Both the position numbers and the translations under genes were made by a program. Under the pieces are notes generated by a model that ran no database searches, was not told the origin of the DNA, and saw only the letters and a program-made list of their open reading frames with translations. A stretch of DNA of 46,514 nt from Lysobacteraceae bacterium (GTDB lineage: Bacteria > Pseudomonadota > Gammaproteobacteria > Nevskiales > Nevskiaceae), in assembly GCA_013823855.1 (NCBI GenBank), contig PNMW01000053.1:1-46514 (forward strand), written 5' to 3'. Positions within the stretch are counted from its first letter, which is position 1. Each line of letters opens with the position of its first letter. Positions 29,969 through 38,480 of this stretch are shown in pieces.

Positions 29969-29984
29969 TGGCACGCGTCTTGAG
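29969..29984 (+). promoter_or_regulatory. Sigma-54 (-24/-12) promoter of prpBC-acnD
   Basis: TGGCACG-CGTC-TTGAG matches the consensus TGGCACG-N4-TTGCW with perfect spacing. The -24 GG is intact; the -12 GC is GA here. The transcript should begin near 29995, ~75 bases ahead of prpB. Confidence 0.75.
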
Positions 29985-30070
29985 TAAGAGGGCCACCCGT
30001 CACCACCGGCGGGTCTTCGCGACACCCGATCCTGGCCCGCGTTGCCCGCCCGACCTTCGAGGAGCTGCTC

Positions 30071-30955
30071 ATGACGTCTTCCGCCGGTGCCCGTTTCCGC
30101 GCCGCTCTCGCTGCCGAAAAGCCGCTGCAGGTGATCGGCGCGATCAACGCCAACCACGCGCTGCTGGCCAAGCGTGCCGGCTTCAAGGCGATCTACCTGT
30201 CGGGCGGCGGTGTCGCCGCCGGCTCGCTCGGTCTGCCTGATCTCGGCATCAACACGCTCGACGACGTGCTCACCGATACCCGCCGCATCACCGATGTCTG
30301 CGACCTGCCGCTGCTGGTCGATATCGATACCGGCTTCGGTGCCAGCGCCTTCAACATCGAGCGCACCGTGAAGTCGCTGATCAAGGCCGGTGCCGCGGCC
30401 TGCCACATCGAGGACCAGGTCGGGGCCAAGCGTTGCGGCCATCGTCCGGGCAAGGAAATCGTCTCGAAGGAAGAGATGGTCGATCGCGTCAAGGCGGCTG
30501 CCGGTGCCAGGACCGACGCCGATTTCTTCATCATCGCCCGTACCGACGCGATCCAGGCCGAAGGTGTCGATGCCGCCATCGAGCGCTCGGTCGCCTGCGT
30601 GGAAGCCGGCGCCGACGGCATCTTCGCCGAAGCCGCCTACGACCTCGCGACCTACAAGCGCTTCGTCGACGCCGTGAAGGTGCCGGTGCTCGCCAACATC
30701 ACCGAGTTCGGCGCCACGCCGCTGTTCTCGCGTGACGAGCTGGCGTCGGTGGGGGTGGCCATCCAGCTGTATCCGCTGAGCGCCTTCCGTGCCGCCAACA
30801 AGGCAGCCGAGGCGGTCTACACCTCGGTGCGCGCCAATGGCCACCAGAAGGAGGTCATCGACCTGATGCAGACCCGTGCCGAGCTGTACGACCGGATCGG
30901 CTACCACGCGTTCGAGAACCGCCTCGACGCGCTGTTCGCCGCCAAGAAGAAGTAA
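30071..30955 (+). CDS. prpB: 2-methylisocitrate lyase PrpB
   Basis: PrpB splits 2-methylisocitrate to pyruvate and succinate, the last step of the methylcitrate cycle. The 294-residue product has the isocitrate-lyase-superfamily barrel: LSGGGVAAG, the Mg-binding Asp84 and Asp86 in [10 protein letters not shown], and the catalytic loop KRCGHRPGK with Cys122, all in the positions of the E. coli enzyme. GAGGAG lies seven bases ahead of the ATG. It is first in prpB-prpC-acnD and 268 bp from the divergent prpR. Confidence 0.96.
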   Translation: MTSSAGARFRAALAAEKPLQVIGAINANHALLAKRAGFKAIYLSGGGVAAGSLGLPDLGINTLDDVLTDTRRITDVCDLPLLVDIDTGFGASAFNIERTVKSLIKAGAAACHIEDQVGAKRCGHRPGKEIVSKEEMVDRVKAAAGARTDADFFIIARTDAIQAEGVDAAIERSVACVEAGADGIFAEAAYDLATYKRFVDAVKVPVLANITEFGATPLFSRDELASVGVAIQLYPLSAFRAANKAAEAVYTSVRANGHQKEVIDLMQTRAELYDRIGYHAFENRLDALFAAKKK

Positions 30956-31061
30956 CGACGCCGCCGGCCCCCGGCTTTGTCCGGGTCCCGGTAGTCCCGC
31001 TGGATCACGACACGAGCTTCCTGCCCGCGCAGGGAACGACAACCTAGAACGGAGACTGAAG

Positions 31062-32219
31062 ATGAGCGACACCACCGCCGCCCCCGGCTTCAAGCCCAAG
31101 AAGTCGGTTGCCCTCAGCGGCACCGCCGCCGGCAACACCGCGCTGTGCACGGTCGGCCGCACCGGCAACGACCTGCATTACCGCGGCTACGACATTCTCG
31201 ATGTCGCGGCAGCCTGCGAGTTCGAGGAGATCGCCCACCTGCTGGTGCACGGCAAGCTGCCGAACGCCGCCGAGCTGAAGGCCTACAAGACCAAGCTGAA
31301 GTCGCTGCGCGGCCTGCCGGCGGCGGTCAAGAGCGTGCTGGAGCAGTTGCCGGCCGCCTCGCACCCGATGGACGTGATGCGCACCGGCGTTTCCGCGCTG
31401 GGCTGCGTGCTGCCGGAGAAGGACGACCACAACCACCCGGGCGCCCGCGACATCGCCGACAAGCTGATGGCCTCGCTCGGCTCGATGCTGCTGTACTGGT
31501 ACCACTACAGCCACAACGGCAACATCATCGACGTCGAGACCGACGACGATTCGATCGGCGGCCATTTCCTGCACCTGCTGCACGGTGTCAAGCCGCAGGA
31601 CAGCTGGGTCAAGGCGATGCACACCTCGCTGGTGCTGTACGCCGAGCACGAGTTCAATGCCTCGACGTTCACCTCGCGGGTGATCGCCGGCACCGGTTCC
31701 GACCTGTACTCGGCCATCGCCGGCGGCATCGGGGCACTGCGCGGCCCGAAGCACGGTGGCGCCAACGAAATGGCCTTCGAGATCCAGAAGCGCTACGACT
31801 CGCCGGATGAGGCGGAAGCCGACATCAAGGCGCGCGTCGAGAAAAAGGAAGTCGTGATCGGCTTCGGCCACCCGGTCTACACGGTCAGCGATCCGCGCAA
31901 CAAGGTGATCAAGCAGGTGGCGAAGGAGCTGTCGATCGAAGCCGGCAGCACCAAGATGTTCGAGATCGCCGAGCGTCTGGAAACGGTGATGTGGGACATC
32001 AAGAAGATGTTCCCGAATCTCGACTGGTTCTCGGCCGTCAGCTACCACGTGATGGGCGTGCCGACCGCGATGTTCACCCCGCTGTTCGTGATCGCCCGCA
32101 CCAGCGGCTGGTCGGCACATGTCATCGAGCAGCGCATCGACGGCAAGATCATCCGTCCGAGCGCGAACTACGTCGGGCCGGAAGACCTGACCTTCGTGCC
32201 GATCAAGGATCGCAAGTAA
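31062..32219 (+). CDS. prpC: 2-methylcitrate synthase PrpC
   Basis: PrpC condenses propionyl-CoA with oxaloacetate to 2-methylcitrate. The 385-residue product is of the short bacterial citrate synthase type, with HYRGYDILD near the start, the substrate His in [10 protein letters not shown], and [15 protein letters not shown]. Length and the [20 protein letters not shown] opening favour PrpC over the ordinary ~430-residue GltA. The ATG at 31062 has GGAGACTGAAG upstream. Of the 106 bp between prpB and prpC, a short GC-rich stem near 30966-30987 is the only visible structure. Confidence 0.95.
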   Translation: MSDTTAAPGFKPKKSVALSGTAAGNTALCTVGRTGNDLHYRGYDILDVAAACEFEEIAHLLVHGKLPNAAELKAYKTKLKSLRGLPAAVKSVLEQLPAASHPMDVMRTGVSALGCVLPEKDDHNHPGARDIADKLMASLGSMLLYWYHYSHNGNIIDVETDDDSIGGHFLHLLHGVKPQDSWVKAMHTSLVLYAEHEFNASTFTSRVIAGTGSDLYSAIAGGIGALRGPKHGGANEMAFEIQKRYDSPDEAEADIKARVEKKEVVIGFGHPVYTVSDPRNKVIKQVAKELSIEAGSTKMFEIAERLETVMWDIKKMFPNLDWFSAVSYHVMGVPTAMFTPLFVIARTSGWSAHVIEQRIDGKIIRPSANYVGPEDLTFVPIKDRK

Positions 32220-32228
32220 GACCGACGT

Positions 32229-32253
32229 TCCCTCCCCCGGCCCGGGGGAGGGA
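32229..32253. repeat. Perfect 25-bp palindrome between prpC and acnD
   Basis: Arms 32229-32240 (TCCCTCCCCCGG) and 32242-32253 are exactly complementary around one base. It sits inside an operon, 31 bp before acnD, so it is more likely an attenuating or mRNA-stabilising stem or a half REP unit than a full terminator; no T-run follows. Confidence 0.65.
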
Positions 32254-32283
32254 TACCTGCAACGAGCCATCGCCCGACAGCCA

Positions 32284-34881
32284 ATGAACACCGCCTACCG
32301 CAAGAACCTTCCCGGCACTTCGCTCGACTATTTCGACGCCCGCGCGGCCGTCGACGCCATCCAGCCCGGCGCCTACGCGACCTTGCCGTACACCGCGCGC
32401 GTGCATGCCGAGAACCTGGTGCGCAAGGGCGAGCCGGAAAAGGTCGCGGCGTATCTGGGCCAGCTGATCGCCCGCCGCCGCGATCTCGACTTCCCGTGGT
32501 TCCCGGTGCGCGTGGTCTGCCACGACATCCTCGGCCAGACCGCGCTGGTCGACCTCGCCGGCCTGCGCGACGCGATCGCCGACATGGGTGGCGATCCGGC
32601 GAAAGTGAATCCGGTGGTGCCGGTGCAGCTGATCGTCGATCACTCGCTGGCGGTGGAATACGGCGGTTTCGACAAGGATGCGTTCGTCAAGAACCGTGCG
32701 GTGGAAGATCGCCGCAACGACGACCGCTTCCACTTCATCGACTGGACCAAGAAGGCATTCAAGAACATGGAAGTGATTCCGCCAGGCAACGGGATCATGC
32801 ATCAGATCAACCTCGAAAGAATGTCGCCGGTGATCTACACGCAGGATGGCGTCGCGTTCCCGGACACCTGCGTCGGCACCGACAGTCACACGCCGCACGT
32901 CGACGCCCTTGGCGTCATCGCCATCGGCGTCGGTGGTCTCGAAGCCGAGAACGTCATGCTCGGCCGCGCCTCGTGGATGCGCCTGCCGGACATCACCGGT
33001 GTCGAGCTGACCGGCAAGCCGGGCCCGGGCATCACCGCGACCGACGTGGTGCTGGCGCTGACCGAATTCCTGCGCAAGGAAAAGGTCGTCGGCCACTACC
33101 TCGAATTCCGCGGGCCGGGCGCTGCCGCGCTGACCCTGGGCGATCGCGCGACGATCTCCAACATGGCGCCGGAATACGGCGCCACTGCGGCGATGTTCTT
33201 CATCGACCAGAACACCATCGACTACCTGAAACTGACCGGCCGCTCGGACGAGCAGGTCAAGCTGGTCGAAACCTACGCCAAGCACTGCGGCCTGTGGGCC
33301 GATGATCTGAAGACCGCCCAGTACGAGCGCGTGCTGACGTTCGATCTCGGCACCGTGGTCCGCAACATGGCCGGTCCGAGCAACCCGCACAAGCGCCTGC
33401 CGACCTCCGCACTCGCCGAGCGCGGCATCGCCGCCCCGTGGGAACTGCCGGCCGACGGCAAGATGCCCGACGGCGCGGTGATCATCGCCGCGATCACCAG
33501 CTGCACCAACACCTCGAACCCGCGCAACGTCATCGCCGCCGGCCTGCTGGCACGCAACGCCAACAAGGCCGGCCTGACCCGCAAGCCCTGGGTGAAGTCC
33601 TCGCTGGCGCCCGGCTCGAAGGTGGTCGAAAGCTATCTGAAGGACGCCCAGCTGCTGGGCGAACTGGAGAGCCTGGGCTTCGGCATCGTGGCCTTCGCCT
33701 GCACCACCTGCAACGGCATGAGCGGCGCGCTGGACCCTGCGATCCAGCAGGAGATCATCGACCGCGATCTGTATGCGACCGCCGTATTGAGCGGCAATCG
33801 CAACTTCGACGGCCGCATCCATCCGTATGCCAAGCAGGCCTTCCTGGCTTCACCGCCGCTGGTCGTCGCCTACGCGATCGCCGGCACCGTGCGCTTCGAC
33901 ATCGAGAAGGACGTGCTCGGTCTCGACAAGAGCGGCAAGCCGGTGACCCTGAAGGACATCTGGCCGACCGATGCGGAGATCGACGCCGTGGTGGCGAAGA
34001 GCGTCAATCCGACGCAGTTCCGCGCCGTCTACGAACCGATGTTCAGGAAGGAAGCCGACGACGGCAAGTCGATCAGCCCGCTGTATGCCTGGCGCGAGAT
34101 GAGCACCTACATCCGTCGTCCGCCGTACTGGGAGGGCGCGCTCGCCGGTGCCCGCAGCTTGAAGGGTCTGCGTCCGCTGGCGGTGCTGCCGGACAACATC
34201 ACCACCGACCATCTGTCGCCGTCGAACGCGATCATGATGGACTCGGCCGCCGGCGAGTACCTGCACAAGATGGGCGTGCCGGAAGAGGACTTCAACAGCT
34301 ACGCGACCCACCGCGGCGACCATCTCACCGCGCAGCGCGCGACCTTCGCCAACCCGCAGCTGGTCAACGAGATGGCAATCGTCGACGGCAAGGTGAAGAA
34401 GGGTTCGCTGGCGCGCATCGAGCCGGAAGGCAAGGTCGTGCGCATGTGGGAAGCGATCGAGACCTACATGGCGCGCAAGCAGCCGCTGATCATCGTCGCC
34501 GGCGCCGACTACGGTCAGGGCAGCTCGCGTGACTGGGCGGCGAAGGGCGTGCGTCTGGCCGGTGTCGAAGTGATCGCCGCCGAAGGCTTCGAGCGCATTC
34601 ACCGTACGAATCTCATCGGCATGGGCGTGCTGCCGCTGGAGTTCAAGCCGGGCACCACGCGCCTGACCCTGGGGCTGGACGGCACCGAGACCTACGATGT
34701 CGAAGGCAGGCTCGCCCCGCGCACGACCCTGACCCTGGTCGTCACCCGCAAGAACGGCGAGCGGGTCGAGGTGCCGATGACCTGCCGTCTGGATTCCGAC
34801 GAGGAAGTGCTGGTCTATGAGGCGGGCGGCGTGCTGCAGCGCTTCGCGATGGACTTCCTGGCCTCGAACAAGGCGGCCTGA
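32284..34881 (+). CDS. acnD: Fe/S-dependent 2-methylisocitrate dehydratase AcnD
   Basis: AcnD is an aconitase-like enzyme that dehydrates 2-methylcitrate in bacteria lacking PrpD. The 865-residue product has the 4Fe-4S ligands Cys in SCTNTSNPRNV and the CxxC of ACTTCNGMSG, TDSHTPHVDALG in domain 1, and the swivel-domain motifs DHLSPSNAI and GADYGQGSSRDWAAKG. Length and position after prpBC identify it as AcnD rather than AcnA. In the usual arrangement prpF, which isomerises the aconitate product, follows; here it does not. A terminator comes 20 bp after the stop. Confidence 0.94.
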   Translation: MNTAYRKNLPGTSLDYFDARAAVDAIQPGAYATLPYTARVHAENLVRKGEPEKVAAYLGQLIARRRDLDFPWFPVRVVCHDILGQTALVDLAGLRDAIADMGGDPAKVNPVVPVQLIVDHSLAVEYGGFDKDAFVKNRAVEDRRNDDRFHFIDWTKKAFKNMEVIPPGNGIMHQINLERMSPVIYTQDGVAFPDTCVGTDSHTPHVDALGVIAIGVGGLEAENVMLGRASWMRLPDITGVELTGKPGPGITATDVVLALTEFLRKEKVVGHYLEFRGPGAAALTLGDRATISNMAPEYGATAAMFFIDQNTIDYLKLTGRSDEQVKLVETYAKHCGLWADDLKTAQYERVLTFDLGTVVRNMAGPSNPHKRLPTSALAERGIAAPWELPADGKMPDGAVIIAAITSCTNTSNPRNVIAAGLLARNANKAGLTRKPWVKSSLAPGSKVVESYLKDAQLLGELESLGFGIVAFACTTCNGMSGALDPAIQQEIIDRDLYATAVLSGNRNFDGRIHPYAKQAFLASPPLVVAYAIAGTVRFDIEKDVLGLDKSGKPVTLKDIWPTDAEIDAVVAKSVNPTQFRAVYEPMFRKEADDGKSISPLYAWREMSTYIRRPPYWEGALAGARSLKGLRPLAVLPDNITTDHLSPSNAIMMDSAAGEYLHKMGVPEEDFNSYATHRGDHLTAQRATFANPQLVNEMAIVDGKVKKGSLARIEPEGKVVRMWEAIETYMARKQPLIIVAGADYGQGSSRDWAAKGVRLAGVEVIAAEGFERIHRTNLIGMGVLPLEFKPGTTRLTLGLDGTETYDVEGRLAPRTTLTLVVTRKNGERVEVPMTCRLDSDEEVLVYEAGGVLQRFAMDFLASNKAA

Positions 34882-34899
34882 AGCCAGCTGCGGTGATCA

Positions 34900-34935
34900 G
34901 AAAGCCCCGCCTCGGCGGGGCTTTCCGCTTTTTCG
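34900..34935. terminator. Intrinsic terminator after acnD
   Basis: A 12-bp stem (34900-34911 with 34914-34925, core GCCCCGCC/GGCGGGGC, A's and T's outside) with a 2-base loop is followed by T-rich sequence. It lies between acnD and the convergent phytase-like gene and could serve both. Confidence 0.85.
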
Positions 34936-34946
34936 GATCTGCGCGC

Positions 34947-36206
34947 TTACGGGCAGTTGCGGAACTGCTGCGGCTGATAGCCCGGCAGATCGGACGGGTC
35001 GATCCCGAACACGTAGATCTTCGACGGCTGGCCGGCCGCGAAATCGTTGTCCGAGGTCACCAGCAGGCTGTGCTGGCCGCTCGGCAGGTTCGGTCCGAAG
35101 GCCAGGCCTTCGATCTTTTCCGGGAAGCCGGCACCGGCCAGGCCGTAGGCCGGATCGAGCAGGTCGAGGAACGGTGTCTTGGTGACCGGCACGATGTCGG
35201 CGGGAACGCCGGTCGACGGCAGCGACTTCACCGCACGGATGTCGCTGGCGCCGGCGATATCGATCCGGAAGATGCGCTTGAACTGCGCGGCGGCACCGGC
35301 GCGGCCATCGCGTTCGATGACCAGGAACGTGTGGTCGTTGATCGCCAGGATCTCGTTCAGACCGTAGCTGGCGGCGTCGAGCGGGTAGTAGAACTCGCGC
35401 AGCGCGCCGGTCGCCAGAGTCACTTCGACCAGCCGCGCCCCGGTGCTGATCCGGGCGTTGCCGGCGCCGAGCGCGCCGTCCTGGATCAGCGCGTTCTGCA
35501 TCAGGCCGTACAGCTTGCTGCCATCGGGGCTGATCGCCAGTCCTTCCATGCCGCGGTTCGACTGCCGGCCGAAGGCGTTGCCGTTCAGTTCGCTGGCCGG
35601 CGTCGCCGACGGCGCATCGATCAGCAGCTTGGTCGGCAGCTTGATCGCGCCGCGCCGACGGCCGGTGGCGAGATCGAAGGCATAGAGATACGGCCCGTAC
35701 TCGTCCGACACATAGGCCGTGGTGCCGCAGGCATCGACGCGGATGCCTTCCGGGTCGAGCCGCAGGCTGGCCGTCGAGCCGGTCGGATCGAACGCCGTAC
35801 TGCTGCCGGTGAACGGCCGGCCGGCTTCGTCGCTGAGCAGCAGGGTGTCGGTGACGGCGGGCGTGAACTGGAAGGCATTGCTGCCATACGGGGCGACCTG
35901 GCGCACGCCGATATCGATCCGGTACAGGCGGTCGACGTAAGTAGTGGCGCCATCTGCCGGGCCGCGATCCGGCGCGGCGACGAAGCGCTGGCCGCGGCCG
36001 GTGTAGGCGAACGCCGAGCCGAAGCCGCCGATCTGGTTCTTCAGGGTCACGCCGTCTTCGAGCAGGCCGGTGAAGCCGGACTGGTCGGTGGCGGTGCCGG
36101 CGATCGCGCCGGTGCCGAGCAGGGTGACGGCAGCCGAAGCCGCACCGAGCGGCAGGCTGCCGGCAATGGCGAGGGTGATCAGGCAGCGGCGCAGGTGTGC
36201 ATTCAT
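34947..36206 (-). CDS. Secreted esterase-like phytase family protein
   Basis: The 419-residue product has a signal peptide ending near GAASAAVT and then one long domain of the Phytase-like/esterase-like family, a beta-propeller. Blocks include GFGSAFAYTGRGQRFVAAPD, SLRLDPEGIRVD, YVSDEYGPYLYAFDLATG, RGMEGLAISPDGSKLYGLMQ, FLVIERDGRAG and KIEGLAFGPNL. ATG 36206 has GGAG upstream. Proteins of this family are periplasmic or secreted; phosphatase or esterase activity is assumed from homology, and the substrate is unknown. It lies between the acnD terminator and the glycine riboswitch and appears to be a single-gene unit. Confidence 0.87.
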   Translation of the reverse strand: MNAHLRRCLITLAIAGSLPLGAASAAVTLLGTGAIAGTATDQSGFTGLLEDGVTLKNQIGGFGSAFAYTGRGQRFVAAPDRGPADGATTYVDRLYRIDIGVRQVAPYGSNAFQFTPAVTDTLLLSDEAGRPFTGSSTAFDPTGSTASLRLDPEGIRVDACGTTAYVSDEYGPYLYAFDLATGRRRGAIKLPTKLLIDAPSATPASELNGNAFGRQSNRGMEGLAISPDGSKLYGLMQNALIQDGALGAGNARISTGARLVEVTLATGALREFYYPLDAASYGLNEILAINDHTFLVIERDGRAGAAAQFKRIFRIDIAGASDIRAVKSLPSTGVPADIVPVTKTPFLDLLDPAYGLAGAGFPEKIEGLAFGPNLPSGQHSLLVTSDNDFAAGQPSKIYVFGIDPSDLPGYQPQQFRNCP

Positions 36207-36289
36207 CGGGAGACTCCGGGCGGGGAAGGAACTGGCGATGCTGCCGACGGAACATGAAGCGGCGATGGCGGGCAGGGCGGCGATCGGAC

Positions 36290-36295
36290 TAAACT
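36290..36295 (+). promoter_or_regulatory. Possible -10 of the gcv transcript
   Basis: TAAACT lies ~10 bases before the first aptamer stem, where the -10 should be. I see no convincing -35 at the right distance, so this is tentative. Confidence 0.35.
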
Positions 36296-36304
36296 TCGCC
36301 CCGC

Positions 36305-36458
36305 AGGCAAGAGAGTCCGGGCCCGCCCGGCACCGAAGGCGCAATCCCCCCGGAATCGCTCAGGTCAATGGATTGCCGGCTGTGGACACTCTGGAGAGCG
36401 CTCGCGAGGTCGGCGAGCCACCGAAGGCGCCAAACGCTCAGGTACGAAAGGACAGATG
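36305..36458 (+). ncRNA. Tandem glycine riboswitch
   Basis: Two glycine aptamers are arranged head to tail. The first has GAGAGTCC, then CACCGAAGGCGCAA and CGCTCAGGTCAATGG, closing with GTGGACACTCTGGAGAG. The second has GGAGAGCGCTCGCGAGG, then CACCGAAGGCGCCAAACGCT, CAGGTACGAAAGGACAGA. The repeated CACCGAAGGCG and GCTCAGGT blocks are the hallmark of the class. Glycine binding normally turns on the downstream glycine cleavage genes; gcvT is 430 bp downstream on the same strand. The expression platform is not obvious; the strong hairpin that follows is a candidate. Confidence 0.93.
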
Positions 36459-36465
36459 GGGGTGA

Positions 36466-36503
36466 GAAGCCACGGCTTTGCGAGCACTGCTCGCAGTGGC
36501 TTC
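36466..36503 (+). promoter_or_regulatory. Strong hairpin after the riboswitch
   Basis: Outer arms GAAGCCAC/GTGGCTTC (36466-36473, 36496-36503) and inner arms TGCGAGCA/TGCTCGCA (36479-36486, 36488-36495) form a 16-bp stem with a 5-base bulge. It begins 8 bases after the second aptamer. No T-run follows. It could be part of the glycine-controlled switch. Confidence 0.6.
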
Positions 36504-36728
36504 GAACGCCGGCGCGACAGCGGCGGCCGGGACACAGGTTCAACGAAACGCGAGCCAGCTGTTCCGAACGCCGGCGCGACAGCGACGGCCGGGACGCAGG
36601 TTCAACGAAACGCGAGCCAGCTGTTCCGAACGCCGGCGCGACAGCGGCGGCCGGGACACAGGTTCAACGAAACGCGAGCCAGCTGTTCCGAACGCCGGCG
36701 CGACAGCGACGGCCGGAGCGCGGGTTCA
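36504..36728 (+). repeat. 62-bp tandem repeat array in the gcvT leader
   Basis: The block GAACGCCGGCGCGACAGC begins at 36504, 36566, 36628 and 36690, an exact 62-bp period. Three copies are full and the fourth is partial and diverged. Copies 1 and 3 share AGCGGCGGCCGGGACAC and copies 2 and 4 share AGCGACGGCCGG, so the array is a duplicated 124-bp unit. All three plus-strand frames stay open across it. The rest of the leader (36729-36887) holds nothing I recognise. Confidence 0.9.
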
Positions 36729-36887
36729 CCGATCGGCACGGCTGCCTGTCCGTCCGCCACCGCGTCAGCGGGGGGCAGGCGACGGGCCGATCGAACGAAC
36801 CCTGCGCCGGTCCGTCACTGCCGCCCGAAAGCCCCACGCCTCATGCACCATGTGCATGCCGAACCCGTACCGGAGATGGTCCGCAAC

Positions 36888-37997
36888 ATGCTGAAGCAGA
36901 CCGCGCTGCACGCCGAACACCTGCGCCTGGGCGCCCGGATGGTCGATTTCGCCGGCTGGGACATGCCGATCCAGTACCACTCGCAGCTGGACGAGCACCA
37001 CGCCGTCCGCAGTGCAGCGGGCATGTTCGATGTCGCGCACATGAGCGCGATCGACCTGCTCGGCGCGCAGACCCGCGATTTCCTGCGTCATCTGCTGGCC
37101 AACGACGTCGCCCGCCTGCAAAGCCCGGGCAAGGCGCTGTACAGCTGCATGCTGAATCACGACGGCGGCGTGATCGACGACCTGATCGTCTACTTCATCG
37201 ACGACAGCTGGTTCCGGCTGGTGGTCAATGCCGGCACCACCGACAAGGATCTGGCCTGGCTGCAGACCGAGGCCTGCGCTTTCGGCGTCGAGGTCCGCCA
37301 GCGCCGCGATCTCGGCATCCTCGCGGTGCAGGGCCCCGGGGCGCGGGCCAGGGTCCATGCGGTGCTGCCGCCGGACCTCGCCGAGCGGGCGTCGGCGCTG
37401 ACCCCGTTCAGCGCCGCCTGGCATGGCGAGCTGTTCGTCGGCCGCACCGGCTACACCGGTGAAGACGGCTACGAGCTGATCGTGCCGCACGACGATCTGC
37501 AGGTGATCTGGCGGGCGCTGCTGGCGGCCGGCGTCAGCCCCTGCGGTCTCGGCGCCCGCGACACGCTGCGCCTCGAAGCCGGCATGAATCTCTATGGTCA
37601 GGACATGGATGAAACGGTCAGCCCGCTCGAATGCGGCCTCGCCTGGACCGTGTCGCTGACCGATGCCCACCGCCGCTTCGTCGGCCGCGAAGCACTGGAA
37701 GCGCTGCGCGCGACCTTGAGCCGCAAGGCGATCGGCCTGGTGCTCGAAGGCCGGGGCGTGCTGCGTGGCCACATGCCGGTGCGCGCGGCGGGTGGCGCTC
37801 TTGGCGAAATCACCAGCGGCGGCTATGCGCCGACGCTGAAGGGCTCGATCGCGCTGGCGCGCATTCCGCTCGATGCGCGGGGGCCGTTCGAAGTCGAGAT
37901 TCGCGGCCAGTGGCATGCGGTTCGCGAAGTGAAGCCGCCGTTCGTGCGCCACGGCAAGGTGCTTGTTGCAAGTGCGGCCGCGGCGCCGCGCGACTGA
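36888..37997 (+). CDS. gcvT: Glycine cleavage system aminomethyltransferase GcvT
   Basis: GcvT takes the methylene group from lipoyl-aminomethyl GcvH and passes it to tetrahydrofolate, releasing ammonia. From the ATG at 36888 the protein is 369 residues and opens MLKQTALHAEHLRLGARMVDFAGW, aligned with known GcvT starts; GGAG is 12 bases upstream. ATGs at 36876 and 36843 are alternatives, and the same frame is open back to 36456 through the repeat array. Motifs: MFDVAHMSAIDL, TGYTGEDGYELIV, ARDTLRLEAGMNLYGQDMDE (folate site Asp) and a C-terminal barrel with GEITSGGYAPTLKGSIALA. It is first of the operon. Confidence 0.95.
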   Translation: MLKQTALHAEHLRLGARMVDFAGWDMPIQYHSQLDEHHAVRSAAGMFDVAHMSAIDLLGAQTRDFLRHLLANDVARLQSPGKALYSCMLNHDGGVIDDLIVYFIDDSWFRLVVNAGTTDKDLAWLQTEACAFGVEVRQRRDLGILAVQGPGARARVHAVLPPDLAERASALTPFSAAWHGELFVGRTGYTGEDGYELIVPHDDLQVIWRALLAAGVSPCGLGARDTLRLEAGMNLYGQDMDETVSPLECGLAWTVSLTDAHRRFVGREALEALRATLSRKAIGLVLEGRGVLRGHMPVRAAGGALGEITSGGYAPTLKGSIALARIPLDARGPFEVEIRGQWHAVREVKPPFVRHGKVLVASAAAAPRD

Positions 37998-38051
37998 TAT
38001 TCCGCCGTCCATTCCGTTCGACCACCGGCCCCGGGGCCCCGAGAACTTTCC

Positions 38052-38435
38052 ATGAGCAACACGCCTGCAGATCTCAAGTACGCCAAGTCCCACGAGTGGG
38101 TGAAGACGCTGCCCGACGGCACGCTGCTGATCGGCATCACCGACCACGCCCAGGCCGCGCTTGGCGATCTGGTGTTCGTCGAGACGCCGAAGGTCGGCCG
38201 GGTGCTGGCGGCCGGCGAAGCCTGCTGCGTCGTCGAATCGGTCAAGGCGGCGAGCGATGTCTATGCCCCGGTTGCCGGCACGGTGATCGAGGCCAACACC
38301 CGGCTCGGCGAGAATCCCGAGCTGGTCAATGACGCGCCGTACGAGGCCGGCTGGCTGTGGAAGCTGCAGCCGGCCAACCCGGCCGATGTCGACGGGCTGC
38401 TCGACGCCGCCGGCTACGTCGCTTCGCTTGCCTGA
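38052..38435 (+). CDS. gcvH: Glycine cleavage system H protein
   Basis: GcvH is the lipoylated shuttle of the glycine cleavage complex. The 127-residue product starts with LKYAKSHEWVK and carries the lipoylation site Lys65 in VVESVKAASDVYAP, followed by GTVIEANTRLGENPELVNDAPYEAGWLWKL. Length and all landmarks are normal. It is 54 bp after gcvT and 45 bp before gcvPA. Confidence 0.97.
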   Translation: MSNTPADLKYAKSHEWVKTLPDGTLLIGITDHAQAALGDLVFVETPKVGRVLAAGEACCVVESVKAASDVYAPVAGTVIEANTRLGENPELVNDAPYEAGWLWKLQPANPADVDGLLDAAGYVASLA

Positions 38436-38480
38436 AGTCGCGCGCCGCGCGCGTCGCCCGCTACCGGAACCTGCTTCGCC

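Noticed and set aside
36504..36728. 62-bp repeats as a CRISPR array
   Set aside because: The copies are directly adjacent with no unique spacers, and no cas genes are nearby.
36456..36887. In-frame 144-residue N-terminal extension of GcvT
   Set aside because: The frame is open from an ATG at the end of the riboswitch, but the sequence is the repeat array in an Arg/Ala-rich reading, the other two frames are open too, and known GcvT proteins begin near 36888.
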